From: Flavobacterium sp. KMS | Lineage (GTDB): Bacteria; Bacteroidota; Bacteroidia; Flavobacteriales; Flavobacteriaceae | DNA: 64,000 nucleotides | Reading direction: 5' to 3' | Assembly (NCBI RefSeq): GCF_000813005.1 | Contig: NZ_JSYP01000009.1 | Span: forward strand, 124,001 to 188,000 | Shown here: positions 35,801 to 43,399 of the stretch, in pieces | Layout of the letters: each line of letters begins with the position of its first letter | How positions within the stretch are numbered: the stretch's first letter is position 1 | Program-made: the position numbers and the translations under genes | Notes under the pieces: generated by a model | Told to the model about the DNA's origin: nothing | The model's database searches: none | What the model saw: the letters and a program-made list of their open reading frames with translations, nothing else

Positions 35801-37552
35801 ATTTGTAGGCGATGCATTCCAAGTAATGCTATATGTTGTGGGAGTACCTGATGTAGCACTATAACTTAATGTAGTATTCTGAGCACTTGCACTAGGACAA
35901 ACTGTTGCCGCAGCTGCTGCTAAGGTTATTGTTGGAGTCGGATTTACCGTTACTGTAAAAGTTGAGGCAGGACTACTAACACATCCAATTGCATTTTTTA
36001 CCGTCAATGTGCCTGTATAAGTACCTGCAATTGTACCCGCTGGAACAGCGATGGTAATAGAACTTCCTGGTAATGCTACATTTGTTACTGCTGCAAAAGT
36101 ATTTGTAGGCGATGCATTCCAAGTAATACTATATGTTGTGGGAGTGCCCGATGTAGCGCTATAACTTAATGTAGTATTCTGAGCACTTGCACTAGGACAT
36201 ACACTTGTTGTAGCTGCTGCTAATGTTATTGTTGGCGTCGTATTTACTGTCACTGTAAAAGATGAGCCTGAACTACTAACACAACCCGCAGCATTTTTTA
36301 CCGTTAATGTGCCTGTATAAGTACCCGCAACTGTACCTGCTGGAACAACAATCGTAATAGGACTTGCTGGTAATGCTGCATCAGTCACTGCTGCAAAAGT
36401 ATTTGTAGGTGATGCATTCCAAGTAATACTATATGTTGTGGGAGTATTTGTTGTAGCACTATAACTTAATGTGGTATTTTGTACGCTAGCACTAGAACAA
36501 ACAGTGGCTGCAGTGGCTGCTAATGTTATCGTAGGCAAAGCGCTTACACTTAATGTAGCCCCAAAATTAACCGTTGATGAACAAGATCCTGACGTAAGCG
36601 CAGTAACTGTTATAGTACTAGATCCTGCTGTAGTTAGTCCCGTAGCCGTAAAGAATCCAGTTCCAGCCGTACTAACAGTCATATTTGCAGTTAATCCTGT
36701 ACCACCAGCAACTGGATTACTCCTATTGTAGGTAACTACATAATTACCAACAGGCAATAACGCAGCACTCGCTGTTACTGTTACTGTAGATGTTGTACCT
36801 ACAGATATACATACATTTGTTGCGCTAGCACCTGTAATATTATAAGTAGGACAAGTATAGGTAACCTTTATCTGTCCAGCTGCTCCATTTCCTCCATTAT
36901 TATTACCAAGGCCTAATAAAACTAAACCTCCTCCTCCTCCTCCTCCTGGCGGAAGTCCTAACTGTCCATTACCTGCTAGTGTTGCTCCATTACCTCCGGC
37001 ACCTCCTCCAGTCACAACAGCGCCTCCGCCACCTGCTGATCCATCATTACCATTTGAAGCTGTACCAGCACTACCTCCTCCTCCTCCTGAAAATAATAAT
37101 CCAAGCACCAAACTTCCATTTGCTCCTTTACCTCCAGAAAAATTTGCTCCAACTCCTCCAGTACCACCAATACCAGCTCCACTTCCACCATTTCCACTTG
37201 TTCCTCCTGCACCTCCATTAGCTGTTACCGTTAAAAAATTGGATGCTGATCCACTAGTCCCATTTGCTTTAGACCCTAGACCTCCAGTACCAACAGTATA
37301 ATTAATTGAACTACCAGGAGTTACACTAAGACTAGTAGTCTTACTGTAGCCTCCTCCTCCTCCTCCAGCTGCGGAATTACTATCATCATTACCTCCTCCG
37401 GCACCTCCAGCTCCCCAACATTCTGCAGTTAACAAAGTAACACCAGCGGGGACAACAAAAGTACCACTACCAGCAGCTGTAAATGTGTTTGTAGTCTGAG
37501 ACCACGAATAAGTAATAATAAAAACGAAAAACAAAGATAATTTTAGTCTCAT
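32870..37552 (-). CDS. giant type IX-secreted protein: Gly-rich head, six 100-aa repeats
   Basis: A 1560-residue surface protein. A signal peptide (1-18, ending SWS) is followed by a glycine-rich domain (about 20-235: GTFVVPAGVTLLTAECWGAGGAGG, many GGGG runs) of the type seen in bacterial surface glycine-rich proteins. Next is one Ig-like unit with CISVGTTSTVTVTAS. Then come six tandem units of exactly 100 residues, each starting TPTITLA and containing YSITWNASPTNTFAAVTDASLP, TYTGTLTVKNAAGCVSSPAS. Two Cys per unit could pair. After TPTAPVIGVITPPTC the shared C-terminal module follows (DQDYVYWSSPVFGQKF, VLVGNPYPSALFADDFL, RVWLNLTNKGGAFKQILVGY), then a type IX sorting tail. A TATCTTTG box at 37699-37706 is the likely promoter, with a leader of about 145 bases. 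Probably a stalk-like adhesin. Confidence 0.92.
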   Translation of the reverse strand: MRLKLSLFFVFIITYSWSQTTNTFTAAGSGTFVVPAGVTLLTAECWGAGGAGGGNDDSNSAAGGGGGGYSKTTSLSVTPGSSINYTVGTGGLGSKANGTSGSASNFLTVTANGGAGGTSGNGGSGAGIGGTGGVGANFSGGKGANGSLVLGLLFSGGGGGSAGTASNGNDGSAGGGGAVVTGGGAGGNGATLAGNGQLGLPPGGGGGGGLVLLGLGNNNGGNGAAGQIKVTYTCPTYNITGASATNVCISVGTTSTVTVTASAALLPVGNYVVTYNRSNPVAGGTGLTANMTVSTAGTGFFTATGLTTAGSSTITVTALTSGSCSSTVNFGATLSVSALPTITLAATAATVCSSASVQNTTLSYSATTNTPTTYSITWNASPTNTFAAVTDAALPASPITIVVPAGTVAGTYTGTLTVKNAAGCVSSSGSSFTVTVNTTPTITLAAATTSVCPSASAQNTTLSYSATSGTPTTYSITWNASPTNTFAAVTNVALPGSSITIAVPAGTIAGTYTGTLTVKNAIGCVSSPASTFTVTVNPTPTITLAAAAATVCPSASAQNTTLSYSATSGTPTTYSITWNASPTNTFAAVTDASLPASPITIVVPAGTIAGTYTGTLTVKNAAGCVSSPASTFIVTVNPTPTITLAGSAATVCSSASAQNTTLSYSATTNTPTTYSITWNASPTNTFAAVTDASLPASPITIVVPAGTLAGTYTGTLTVKTAVGCVSSPASTFTVTVNPTPTITLAASAASVCSSVSAQNTTLSYSGITNTPTTYSITWNGTPTNTFAAVTDASLPASPITIVVPGGTIAGIYTGTLTVKTAGGCVSSPASTFTVTVNPTPTITLAGSAATVCSSASAQNTTLSYSATSGTPTTYSIVWNGSPTNTFSAVTDASLPASPITIVVPAGTLAGIYTGTLTVKTAAGCVSSPASTFTVTVNATPTAPVIGVITPPTCAVSTGSVALSGLPSGNWSIVTNPATITTTGSGTSTVISNLAPNTYTFIVSNLTTSCTSAASLPAIVPTLVTNSWSGSGWSSGTPTANQNIIFSADYTSATGPAGDLTACSCQVNLTAKVTIKTGATLAVTNSVTVASTASLKFEDKASLFQVNDNATNSGRVTYERISPQMKDQDYVYWSSPVFGQKFSTLSLGTNSYFAFNIATNSWIYAADNMEVGRGYIIKARNAGPFPYDQKVAFEGEPNNGALTLGTPTKLDEYVLVGNPYPSALFADDFLRGNSTTLDGTLYFWTHITPLAYNGSKWDYASEDYATYNFTGGVTPGQGTGSDSGSAPPLGYIAAGQSFFVNAKIGDAHVAFNNSMRASGQNGQFYRPGKTKKVTAIEKNRVWLNLTNKGGAFKQILVGYIEGATDDYESLFDGISLNGNTFINFYSVLKDKKLSIQGRAIPFKETDLVYLGYSSEIAGDFTIEIDDADGLLADHAIYLEDKVTGVIQDLRQKGYTFSTVKTDGVDNRFVLRYTNKTLGTGEFEVTEDAVRIAVENKEIQINTLNQTIDAVYVYDTSGKLLYQKDKIGNPKLRIENLKLSNQVLIVKVILDNKHTETKKVIY
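34741..36540 (-). repeat. six tandem 300-bp coding repeats
   Basis: The string TTATTGTTGG(A/C)GTCG recurs at unit ends 35040, 35340, 35640, 35940 and 36240, an exact 300-bp period. Each unit encodes one 100-residue domain. Units are highly similar at the DNA level, so copy number could change by recombination and short-read assembly could be wrong here. Confidence 0.92.
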
Positions 37553-37698
37553 AATAGTAGGTTTTAATGATAAAAAAAATCAATTAACTCTTTGTAATAT
37601 TTATGAGTGGTATTGAAAAGGTGTCGATACTGATTGAAGATTTATCAGCATCATATTCTTTTCTCAAAAAAAAAATCATACAACGTAACTCATTAGGG

Positions 37699-37706
37699 CA
37701 AAGATA
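37699..37706 (-). promoter_or_regulatory. -7 box TATCTTTG for the 300-bp-repeat giant
   Basis: TATCTTTG followed by GC on the minus strand, in the 455-base divergent gap before recX. The leader would be about 145 bases. Confidence 0.55.
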
Positions 37707-37945
37707 CTTATATAATACATTCTTAAATTTAACTAAAAATTCCTAAAAGAAGTTCATATATTGTTCATATTATCATGTATTACAACGTTTAAGATTGAGG
37801 TTTTATCATATATTTAACAAATTACAAGGTAATACCTCTCAATTATCACAATTTGACATAAAAATTTCTATCTCTACTAGATGATTTACATAAGTCTTTT
37901 TAAGTAAGATTATTTCGAAATAGACTTTCGAGGCAAAACAAGTTT

Positions 37946-37973
37946 TTGAAAAAAAATTAAAGCTTTACATTTG
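37946..37973 (+). promoter_or_regulatory. recX promoter: TTG-17-TACATTTG
   Basis: TTG at 37946-37948, a 17-base spacer and TACATTTG at 37966-37973 make a full-consensus promoter, 35 bases before the ATG. Confidence 0.68.
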
Positions 37974-38007
37974 TTCTTTATTCAATACTAAAACTACAAT
38001 AGACTAT

Positions 38008-38484
38008 ATGAAAACGGATTGTACTCCCAAAGAAGCATTACAAAAACTAGAACATTTTTGTGCTTATCAGGAACGTTGTCATGACGAGGTGGTGTCTAAG
38101 CTATATAGTCTAAAAATGACACCAGACGAAATAGACTCTATTGTGGTACAACTTATTACAGATAACTTCCTAAATGAAACTCGTTTTGCTTGTAGTTTTG
38201 CACAAGGAAAGCACCGCATAAAGCAATGGGGAAAAATAAGAATTGTAAACGAACTTAAGGCACGTCATATTACATCAACCAATATCAACCTTGCACTTGC
38301 AGGAATTAGTAATGATGAATATCTAGAAACATTTGAAAAATTAACGCAAAAATGTTGGGATAATTTACACGAAAACAATCAACTCAAAAAGCGTAAAAAA
38401 TTTTGTGATTATGTATTGCGCCGAGGTTTTGAAAGCAATATGATTTATGAAAAAGTAAAGGAACTTGAAACCAATGTCAAGTAG
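38008..38484 (+). CDS. recX: regulatory protein RecX
   Basis: RecX is a small helical modulator that binds RecA filaments and limits their extension. The 158-residue protein shows the three-helix repeats: ALQKLEHFCAYQERCHDEVVSKL, IVVQLITDNFLNETRFACSFAQGKHRIKQWGKIRIVNELKARHI, and CDYVLRRGFESNMIYEKVKEL at the end. The segment NETRFACSFAQGKHRIKQWGK matches the RecX core (usually ARxFVRxK...KGxxRI). Length is normal. Single gene with a strong promoter; recA is not in the window. It converges on the ketosynthase gene with a 109-base gap in which I see only a weak dyad. Confidence 0.93.
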   Translation: MKTDCTPKEALQKLEHFCAYQERCHDEVVSKLYSLKMTPDEIDSIVVQLITDNFLNETRFACSFAQGKHRIKQWGKIRIVNELKARHITSTNINLALAGISNDEYLETFEKLTQKCWDNLHENNQLKKRKKFCDYVLRRGFESNMIYEKVKELETNVK

Positions 38485-38593
38485 TTTTTATATTTAAGTA
38501 TAGATAAATCTTCGACTCCGTTCAAACAGACAATCTGCTTCAAATTACTTACATCAAATCTGTAAAATTTGTCTAACAGAGTCTAAATATTTA

Positions 38594-39769
38594 TTAGGCT
38601 TTTTCGAGTAAAATACTCACCGCATTTCCTCCAAAACCAACTGCATTTATCAATACCTTTTTTATAGGTTTCATTTGTTGTTGTGCTTCCGCAAAAGGAA
38701 CTCCTATAAATGTATTGTGTTGCATCATTAAGATTGCCATTTCTACACTCAATATTCCCGAAGCTCCAAAAGTATGTCCAATCTTCCATTTATTAGTGGT
38801 AAGCAGAGGAAGTTTAGTCTCGGCAAATATCTTTTGGATTGCTTTATATTCTGTTAAATCTCCTTTTATAGTTCCTGGAGCATGCATAACAATCACATCT
38901 ACATCTTCTGGATTAATTCCTTCCAGAGCCATTTTCATTGATTTTTGAAAACAAGTAGCTTCAGCAGAGATCGATATATTGTGTTCTAAAACTTCTGTAG
39001 CATATCCCACACCTATAACATAAGCAATAGCGTTTTCTTTTTCTCCAGCTTCAATACAACATACTGCAGCCCCTTCTCCCAGAACCATAGTATTTTGAGT
39101 TTTATTTAAATCGAATGCTAGATTTGGCCATTTATCGGTATTCAAATCTGCCCGAGAATAAATTTTTAAAGCTCGCATTTGTGCAATCGTAAAATCTGTT
39201 AATGGAGCTTCGCTTCCTCCAACCAAAAATTTATCAACCATTCCTGCTCTTAACCATGCCACCCCGTTTAGTAAAGCGTGTAAAGCTGTTGAACAAGTTA
39301 TTGAATGCGAAATTTCTGGACCCGAACTTTGTAAATCGTGCGCTATCCAAGAAGAGATATTGCCTAATGTAGTTGTTGGAGAAGCTAATGTTTGTGCTTT
39401 TCCGGTTTCTAAATATTCCTGAAAATGTTTTTCGAATAAATCGGTAGCTCCACGAGAAGAACCTATATTAATCCCGAAAACAGCATCAGAATCCCAACCT
39501 GAATTTTTTATTGCTTCTCGAGACGCCGCCAAAGCAAACAAAACACTATTATCAAGAAATTTATATTTGATGTCCGAATTACGCACTTGTTCCACAATTT
39601 GCTTAGAATCTGTAGTAAGTGCAGCAACAGGAGTTTCTTGCTTATCTAGTTGCTGTACAGTAAAACAATGTTTGTTATTTAAGTAATTCTCCCAAATATC
39701 TTTTGGATTATTTCCTAAAGGTGAAATAGAAGAAAAGGCTGTTATGGCAATTTTTTTATTCAATGTCAA
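38594..39769 (-). CDS. beta-ketoacyl-ACP synthase-like protein next to bio genes
   Basis: A 391-residue condensing enzyme of the KAS I/II (FabB/FabF) thiolase fold. The Cys-His-His triad can be placed: Cys159 in SHSITCSTALHALLNG, the first His in VIVMHAPGTIKGDLTEY, and the second in NKWKIGHTFGASGILSVE. A Gly-rich C-terminus (AVGFGGNAVSILLE) closes the fold. Sequence around the triad is unlike housekeeping FabF (THAPGTxxGD instead of NAHGTST), so it is a specialised paralogue. It follows bioF-bioD-bioA on the same strand with only 98 bases to bioA and no visible terminator, and probably belongs to that unit. A role in making the pimeloyl precursor of biotin is a reasonable inference, not shown. 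Confidence 0.9.
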   Translation of the reverse strand: MTLNKKIAITAFSSISPLGNNPKDIWENYLNNKHCFTVQQLDKQETPVAALTTDSKQIVEQVRNSDIKYKFLDNSVLFALAASREAIKNSGWDSDAVFGINIGSSRGATDLFEKHFQEYLETGKAQTLASPTTTLGNISSWIAHDLQSSGPEISHSITCSTALHALLNGVAWLRAGMVDKFLVGGSEAPLTDFTIAQMRALKIYSRADLNTDKWPNLAFDLNKTQNTMVLGEGAAVCCIEAGEKENAIAYVIGVGYATEVLEHNISISAEATCFQKSMKMALEGINPEDVDVIVMHAPGTIKGDLTEYKAIQKIFAETKLPLLTTNKWKIGHTFGASGILSVEMAILMMQHNTFIGVPFAEAQQQMKPIKKVLINAVGFGGNAVSILLEKA

Positions 39770-39867
39770 TATTTTATTTAATCGAAAATTCGCAAGGTTT
39801 TAATAATTAATTAAATCCAAAAGTCTAACTAATCTAATAGTCTAAAAATCTAAGAAGTCTAAATTTA

Positions 39868-41139
39868 TCAAACCATTTCTAGAGCTTCTTCAATAATCGA
39901 ATATACTTTTTCAAGCTGCTCATCACTAATAATGTATGGCGGCAAAATGTAAACTATATTCCCCACTGGTCTTAGAACAACTCCTTTATCAATAAAGAAA
40001 TTATAAAGCTTCGTTCTCATCGAACCGTAATAACTTTCTTCAGAATCAGATTTTATTTCCAATGCAAAAATAACTCCTAAAACTCTGATTGTAATAACTT
40101 TTGAGTGATTTTTTATTTTATCCTGAAAATGTAAATGGCTTTTATTTATACGCGCAATATTAGCTTGCATTTCCTCTGTTTGTAGCAAATCGATACTTGC
40201 CAGAGCAGCAGCACATCCTGTAGGGTTAGCCGTAAAGGTATGCCCATGAAACAATGCTTTATTAATATCATCATCGTAAAACGCATCAAAAACCTCTTGG
40301 GTAAAAGTCGTAATAGCCATCGGGATAGTTCCTCCTGTTAGTGCTTTCGAAAGACATATCATATCTGGATTTTCATCCAGATAATCCATCGCAAATGTTT
40401 TTCCTGTTTTACCAAAGCCCGTCATAACTTCATCGGCAATTGTAAGAACATTATTTGCTGCACAAATCTGGATTAGAGTTGCCAATGCATCTGGCTCATA
40501 CATAACCATTCCAGCTGCTCCTTGCACCAAAGGTTCAAAAATAAATCCTGCACAATTCTTATCTTTTATTACTTCTTTTAAAGCATCAAAACTTACTTGC
40601 TCTTGTCCTTTTACAGGAACCGGAATTCTAACCACATCTATAAACATCCCCTGAAAAGCTTGTGTATAAAATGAAATTCCGCTTGCAGCCATTGCAGCAA
40701 ATGTATCTCCATGAAAAGCATTTTCAAAAGCAATAATAGTAGTACGTTTTTCTCCTTTATTAAAAAAATATTGCAAAGCTACTTTTATCGCAACTTCTAC
40801 CGCTGTAGAACCATTGTCTGAAAAAAATATTTTCTGTTGGTTCTTTGGTAAAATTTCGATGAGTCTTTCGGCAAGAACAATTGCTGGTTCATGTGTAAAA
40901 CCGCCAAACAAAACGTGTTCCAGAGTAGTTAATTGTTTGTAAATCGCATCGGCAATAAAACGATTACTATGCCCAAAGGGGTTAACCCACCAAGAGGCAA
41001 TCGCATCTATATATTCTTTATTGTTTTCGTCCCAAAGTAATGCGCCTTCCCCTCTAGAAATGGCGATAGGAATTGCTGCGGTTTTATGTTGGGTATAAGG
41101 ATGCCAAAGGTATTGGCTGTCTTTTTCGGATAATGTCAT
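39868..41139 (-). CDS. bioA: adenosylmethionine-8-amino-7-oxononanoate aminotransferase
   Basis: BioA transfers an amino group from SAM to KAPA, giving DAPA in biotin synthesis. The 423-residue class III PLP enzyme shows YLWHPYTQHKTA at the N-terminus (the BioA signature), SWWVNPFGHSN, FFSDNGSTAVEVAIKVALQYF, ADEVMTGFGKTGKTFA, and the PLP lysine in CLSKALTGGTIPMA. The frame extends 16 codons further (to 41187) but the start at 41139 (MTLSEKD) fits the family. A TATCTTTG box at 41201-41208 lies 62 bases upstream of it, so bioA has its own promoter as well as possible read-through from bioD. Confidence 0.97.
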   Translation of the reverse strand: MTLSEKDSQYLWHPYTQHKTAAIPIAISRGEGALLWDENNKEYIDAIASWWVNPFGHSNRFIADAIYKQLTTLEHVLFGGFTHEPAIVLAERLIEILPKNQQKIFFSDNGSTAVEVAIKVALQYFFNKGEKRTTIIAFENAFHGDTFAAMAASGISFYTQAFQGMFIDVVRIPVPVKGQEQVSFDALKEVIKDKNCAGFIFEPLVQGAAGMVMYEPDALATLIQICAANNVLTIADEVMTGFGKTGKTFAMDYLDENPDMICLSKALTGGTIPMAITTFTQEVFDAFYDDDINKALFHGHTFTANPTGCAAALASIDLLQTEEMQANIARINKSHLHFQDKIKNHSKVITIRVLGVIFALEIKSDSEESYYGSMRTKLYNFFIDKGVVLRPVGNIVYILPPYIISDEQLEKVYSIIEEALEMV

Positions 41140-41200
41140 TTTATTTAGAATATAGAAAATAGAGTTTAGAAAGAAAAGACTAAACATCTATAGATTTTAG

Positions 41201-41208
41201 CAAAGATA
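41201..41208 (-). promoter_or_regulatory. -7 box TATCTTTG for bioA
   Basis: TATCTTTG followed by GC on the minus strand in the pyrimidine-rich bioD-bioA gap. Confidence 0.5.
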
Positions 41209-41319
41209 GGAAAGTCTATTTTCTTTATTCCATAATCTCACCTCTACATTCCATCCTCTTTCATCTACAATCTTTTCTCAATCCTCTTGCTTCTGTTCTC
41301 TTATCTCTATTTTCTCCTT

Positions 41320-41937
41320 CTATAAACCAAGTAAATTTTCCCTAAATAAATCAGCATATTCTTTAATAACGTTTTGATCAAAATAGGGCTCTTCATCAAT
41401 TCGACCAATACATTTTATTCCGGTGCTATTAATAATAATTGCTTCAGAAGATTTGTTTTCGCTTCCGCTAAAAATAATTCCTGCAATATTTAATTTTCGA
41501 TTCTTCAATGCTTCAATAGTCAGCAATGTATGATTGATACTTCCTAAATAATGTCTCGAAACCACAATTACTTTATAATCTGGCTGAATTAAATCAATAA
41601 CAAATTCTTTATCATTTAATGGAACAAAAAGTCCTCCAGCACCTTCTACAACCAAATGATTATTGCTTATTGGCTCAACTATTTCTTTTAAATCAATAGT
41701 AACACCATCAATTTTTGCTGCCAAGTGCGGACTTGCTGGCGTATTTAAAGCATAGGCATTTTTATGAAACTGAGACTTATTATTTGAAATTCTTGATTGA
41801 ACTTTTGCCGTATCCGAATTCTCTAAATCTCCTGCTTGTATCGGTTTCCAATAATCTGCTTCCAGCGCTTCTACAATTATAGCCGAAGCAATTGTTTTAC
41901 CAACATCGGTGGATATTCCTGTTATAAATAATTTCAT
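41320..41937 (-). CDS. bioD: dethiobiotin synthase
   Basis: BioD closes the ureido ring of dethiobiotin from DAPA, CO2 and ATP. The 205-residue protein has the P-loop GISTDVGKT at 7-15, the substrate segment YWKPIQAGD, VVEGAGGLFVPLN, and VVSRHYLGSINHTLLTIEAL. The open frame continues upstream to 42009, but those 24 codons are low-complexity and the family start is MKLFITGIS at 41937. It lies between bioF (109 bases upstream) and bioA (180 bases downstream) on the same strand. Length is slightly short for the family but complete. Confidence 0.96.
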   Translation of the reverse strand: MKLFITGISTDVGKTIASAIIVEALEADYWKPIQAGDLENSDTAKVQSRISNNKSQFHKNAYALNTPASPHLAAKIDGVTIDLKEIVEPISNNHLVVEGAGGLFVPLNDKEFVIDLIQPDYKVIVVSRHYLGSINHTLLTIEALKNRKLNIAGIIFSGSENKSSEAIIINSTGIKCIGRIDEEPYFDQNVIKEYADLFRENLLGL

Positions 41938-42046
41938 GATTTTTTTGTTTCCCAAAGATTCATAAATTCGAAAAAATAGATATACAAAGACTTTATATTT
42001 TTCTTTCATAAATCATCTTTCGAGAATCTTTGTGTTATAATTATTT

Positions 42047-43225
42047 TTAAAAGACAAAACTACTCAACAAATTCAATACCTCAATTATTTCTTCTTGTGT
42101 ATTATAACTATGAATACAAAAACGCAATCTTTCCTGTCCTTCCGGAACTGTTGGCGATACGATTGCTTTTACATCAAACCCTTTATCCAGCATTTTTTTA
42201 GCAACTTCTTTTACATTTTCGTTACCAGGAATAATTGCTGATTGAATAGCCGATTTGCTTCGAACAAACATCGGTTGTAATCCTAGAAGTTTTTTTTGTT
42301 GGTTGAAGTAAACGATGTTTTGGCGTAGTTTTTCAATGGTTTCTTTTTCTATTTCCAATTGCTGATAGGCAATAAAAATAGTTGCCACGGAATGTGGAGA
42401 TAATCCTGTGGTATAAATAAAACTTCTTGCAAAGTTAACGAGGTATTCTTTTAGTTCTTCTGAACCAAGAACTGCTGCTCCATGACAGCCTAAACCTTTA
42501 CCAAAAGTCATTACTCTGGCAAAAACCCGATTATGCAATCCTAAAAATTGCACTAATCCCTCGCCTTTTTCGCCAAAAACTCCTAAAGCATGAGCTTCAT
42601 CAATAACGAGGTAACAATTATATTTTTCAGACAATACTACTAATTCCTCTAGATTTGGACAATCGCCATCCATAGAAAAAACACTTTCGGTTACAATATA
42701 AATCGTATTTAAAACTGTCTTCTTTTCCTTTTCTCCACTCGGAATGGCAATGTTTTGGTGTTTTAATATAAGTCGTTCTAAATCTTCAAAATCATTATGA
42801 TTAAATTTATAAGATTTAGCATTCGACATCAAAATCCCGTCCCGAATAGAAGCATGACTTAATTCATCATACAAAATAACATCATTACGCTGTGGTACAG
42901 CACTAAAAAAACCAACATTGGCATCATAACCCGAATTAAAGATTAGAGCCGATTCTGACTCGTGAAATTGAGCTATAAACGTTTCTGTGATTTTATAGAG
43001 AGAATGATTCCCAGAAATTAATCTTGAACCAGTTGCTCCGTTTTTAGTACAATTAGTATCAAGCAAATATTGGTGTGTTTTATTAAAAATTGCTGCAGAA
43101 TTTGAAAACCCAATATAGTCATTGGAAGTAAAATCAATTGATGCACTCGTATATGGCAATTGCCTAAGTGCATTATTTTGCTTTCGTACAACTAATTTTT
43201 GAATAAGATTTTCTGGTAATTTCAT
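42047..43225 (-). CDS. bioF: 8-amino-7-oxononanoate synthase
   Basis: BioF condenses pimeloyl-ACP or pimeloyl-CoA with alanine to KAPA, the first committed ring-forming step of biotin synthesis. The 392-residue PLP enzyme of the alpha-oxoamine synthase family shows FTSNDYIGFS, GATGSRLISGNHSLY, LIFNSGYDANVGFFSA, DELSHASIRDG, VTESVFSMDGDCP, VIDEAHALGVFG and the PLP lysine in VMTFGKGLGCHGAAV. First gene of the bioF-bioD-bioA-ketosynthase group. A TAACTTTG box at 43230-43237 ends 5 bases before the ATG, so the transcript would be nearly leaderless. An extended palindrome sits just upstream of that box. Confidence 0.97.
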   Translation of the reverse strand: MKLPENLIQKLVVRKQNNALRQLPYTSASIDFTSNDYIGFSNSAAIFNKTHQYLLDTNCTKNGATGSRLISGNHSLYKITETFIAQFHESESALIFNSGYDANVGFFSAVPQRNDVILYDELSHASIRDGILMSNAKSYKFNHNDFEDLERLILKHQNIAIPSGEKEKKTVLNTIYIVTESVFSMDGDCPNLEELVVLSEKYNCYLVIDEAHALGVFGEKGEGLVQFLGLHNRVFARVMTFGKGLGCHGAAVLGSEELKEYLVNFARSFIYTTGLSPHSVATIFIAYQQLEIEKETIEKLRQNIVYFNQQKKLLGLQPMFVRSKSAIQSAIIPGNENVKEVAKKMLDKGFDVKAIVSPTVPEGQERLRFCIHSYNTQEEIIEVLNLLSSFVF

Positions 43226-43229
43226 AGAG

Positions 43230-43237
43230 CAAAGTTA
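43230..43237 (-). promoter_or_regulatory. -7 box TAACTTTG directly before bioF
   Basis: TAACTTTG followed by GC, ending 5 bases before the ATG. Transcription would start at or next to the start codon. Confidence 0.5.
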
Positions 43238-43260
43238 TGAAATTGATTATCATTATTAAA

Positions 43261-43292
43261 TAAACAGCGAGTCATATCTAACTCGCTGTTTA
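43261..43292. promoter_or_regulatory. 12-bp palindrome upstream of the bioF promoter
   Basis: TAAACAGCGAGT (43261-43272) and ACTCGCTGTTTA (43281-43292) pair perfectly around an 8-base spacer. The palindrome sits 23 bp upstream of the bioF -7 box, in the region a -33 element would occupy. The flanking genes diverge, so it is unlikely to be a terminator; an operator is more likely. Confidence 0.5.
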
Positions 43293-43399
43293 TAATTTGA
43301 ATTTTAAATAATTCTTGTTAATTAAAATATTTTTTCTCTAATTTTAAAACGACAAACTGACTATCTGTAATCTGTATATTACATTAAAAAGAAAAAAAA

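Noticed and set aside
34741..36540. Regular 300-bp repeats as a possible CRISPR-like array
   Set aside because: The repeats are in frame, encode protein domains and have no spacers.
36979..37221. Leu/His/Gln-rich frame opposite the giant repeat protein
   Set aside because: It is the complement of the Gly-rich coding repeats; composition is an artefact.
41938..42009. N-terminal extension of bioD to 42009
   Set aside because: The extra 24 codons are Lys/Tyr/Phe-rich with no family match; the P-loop protein starts at MKLFITGIS.
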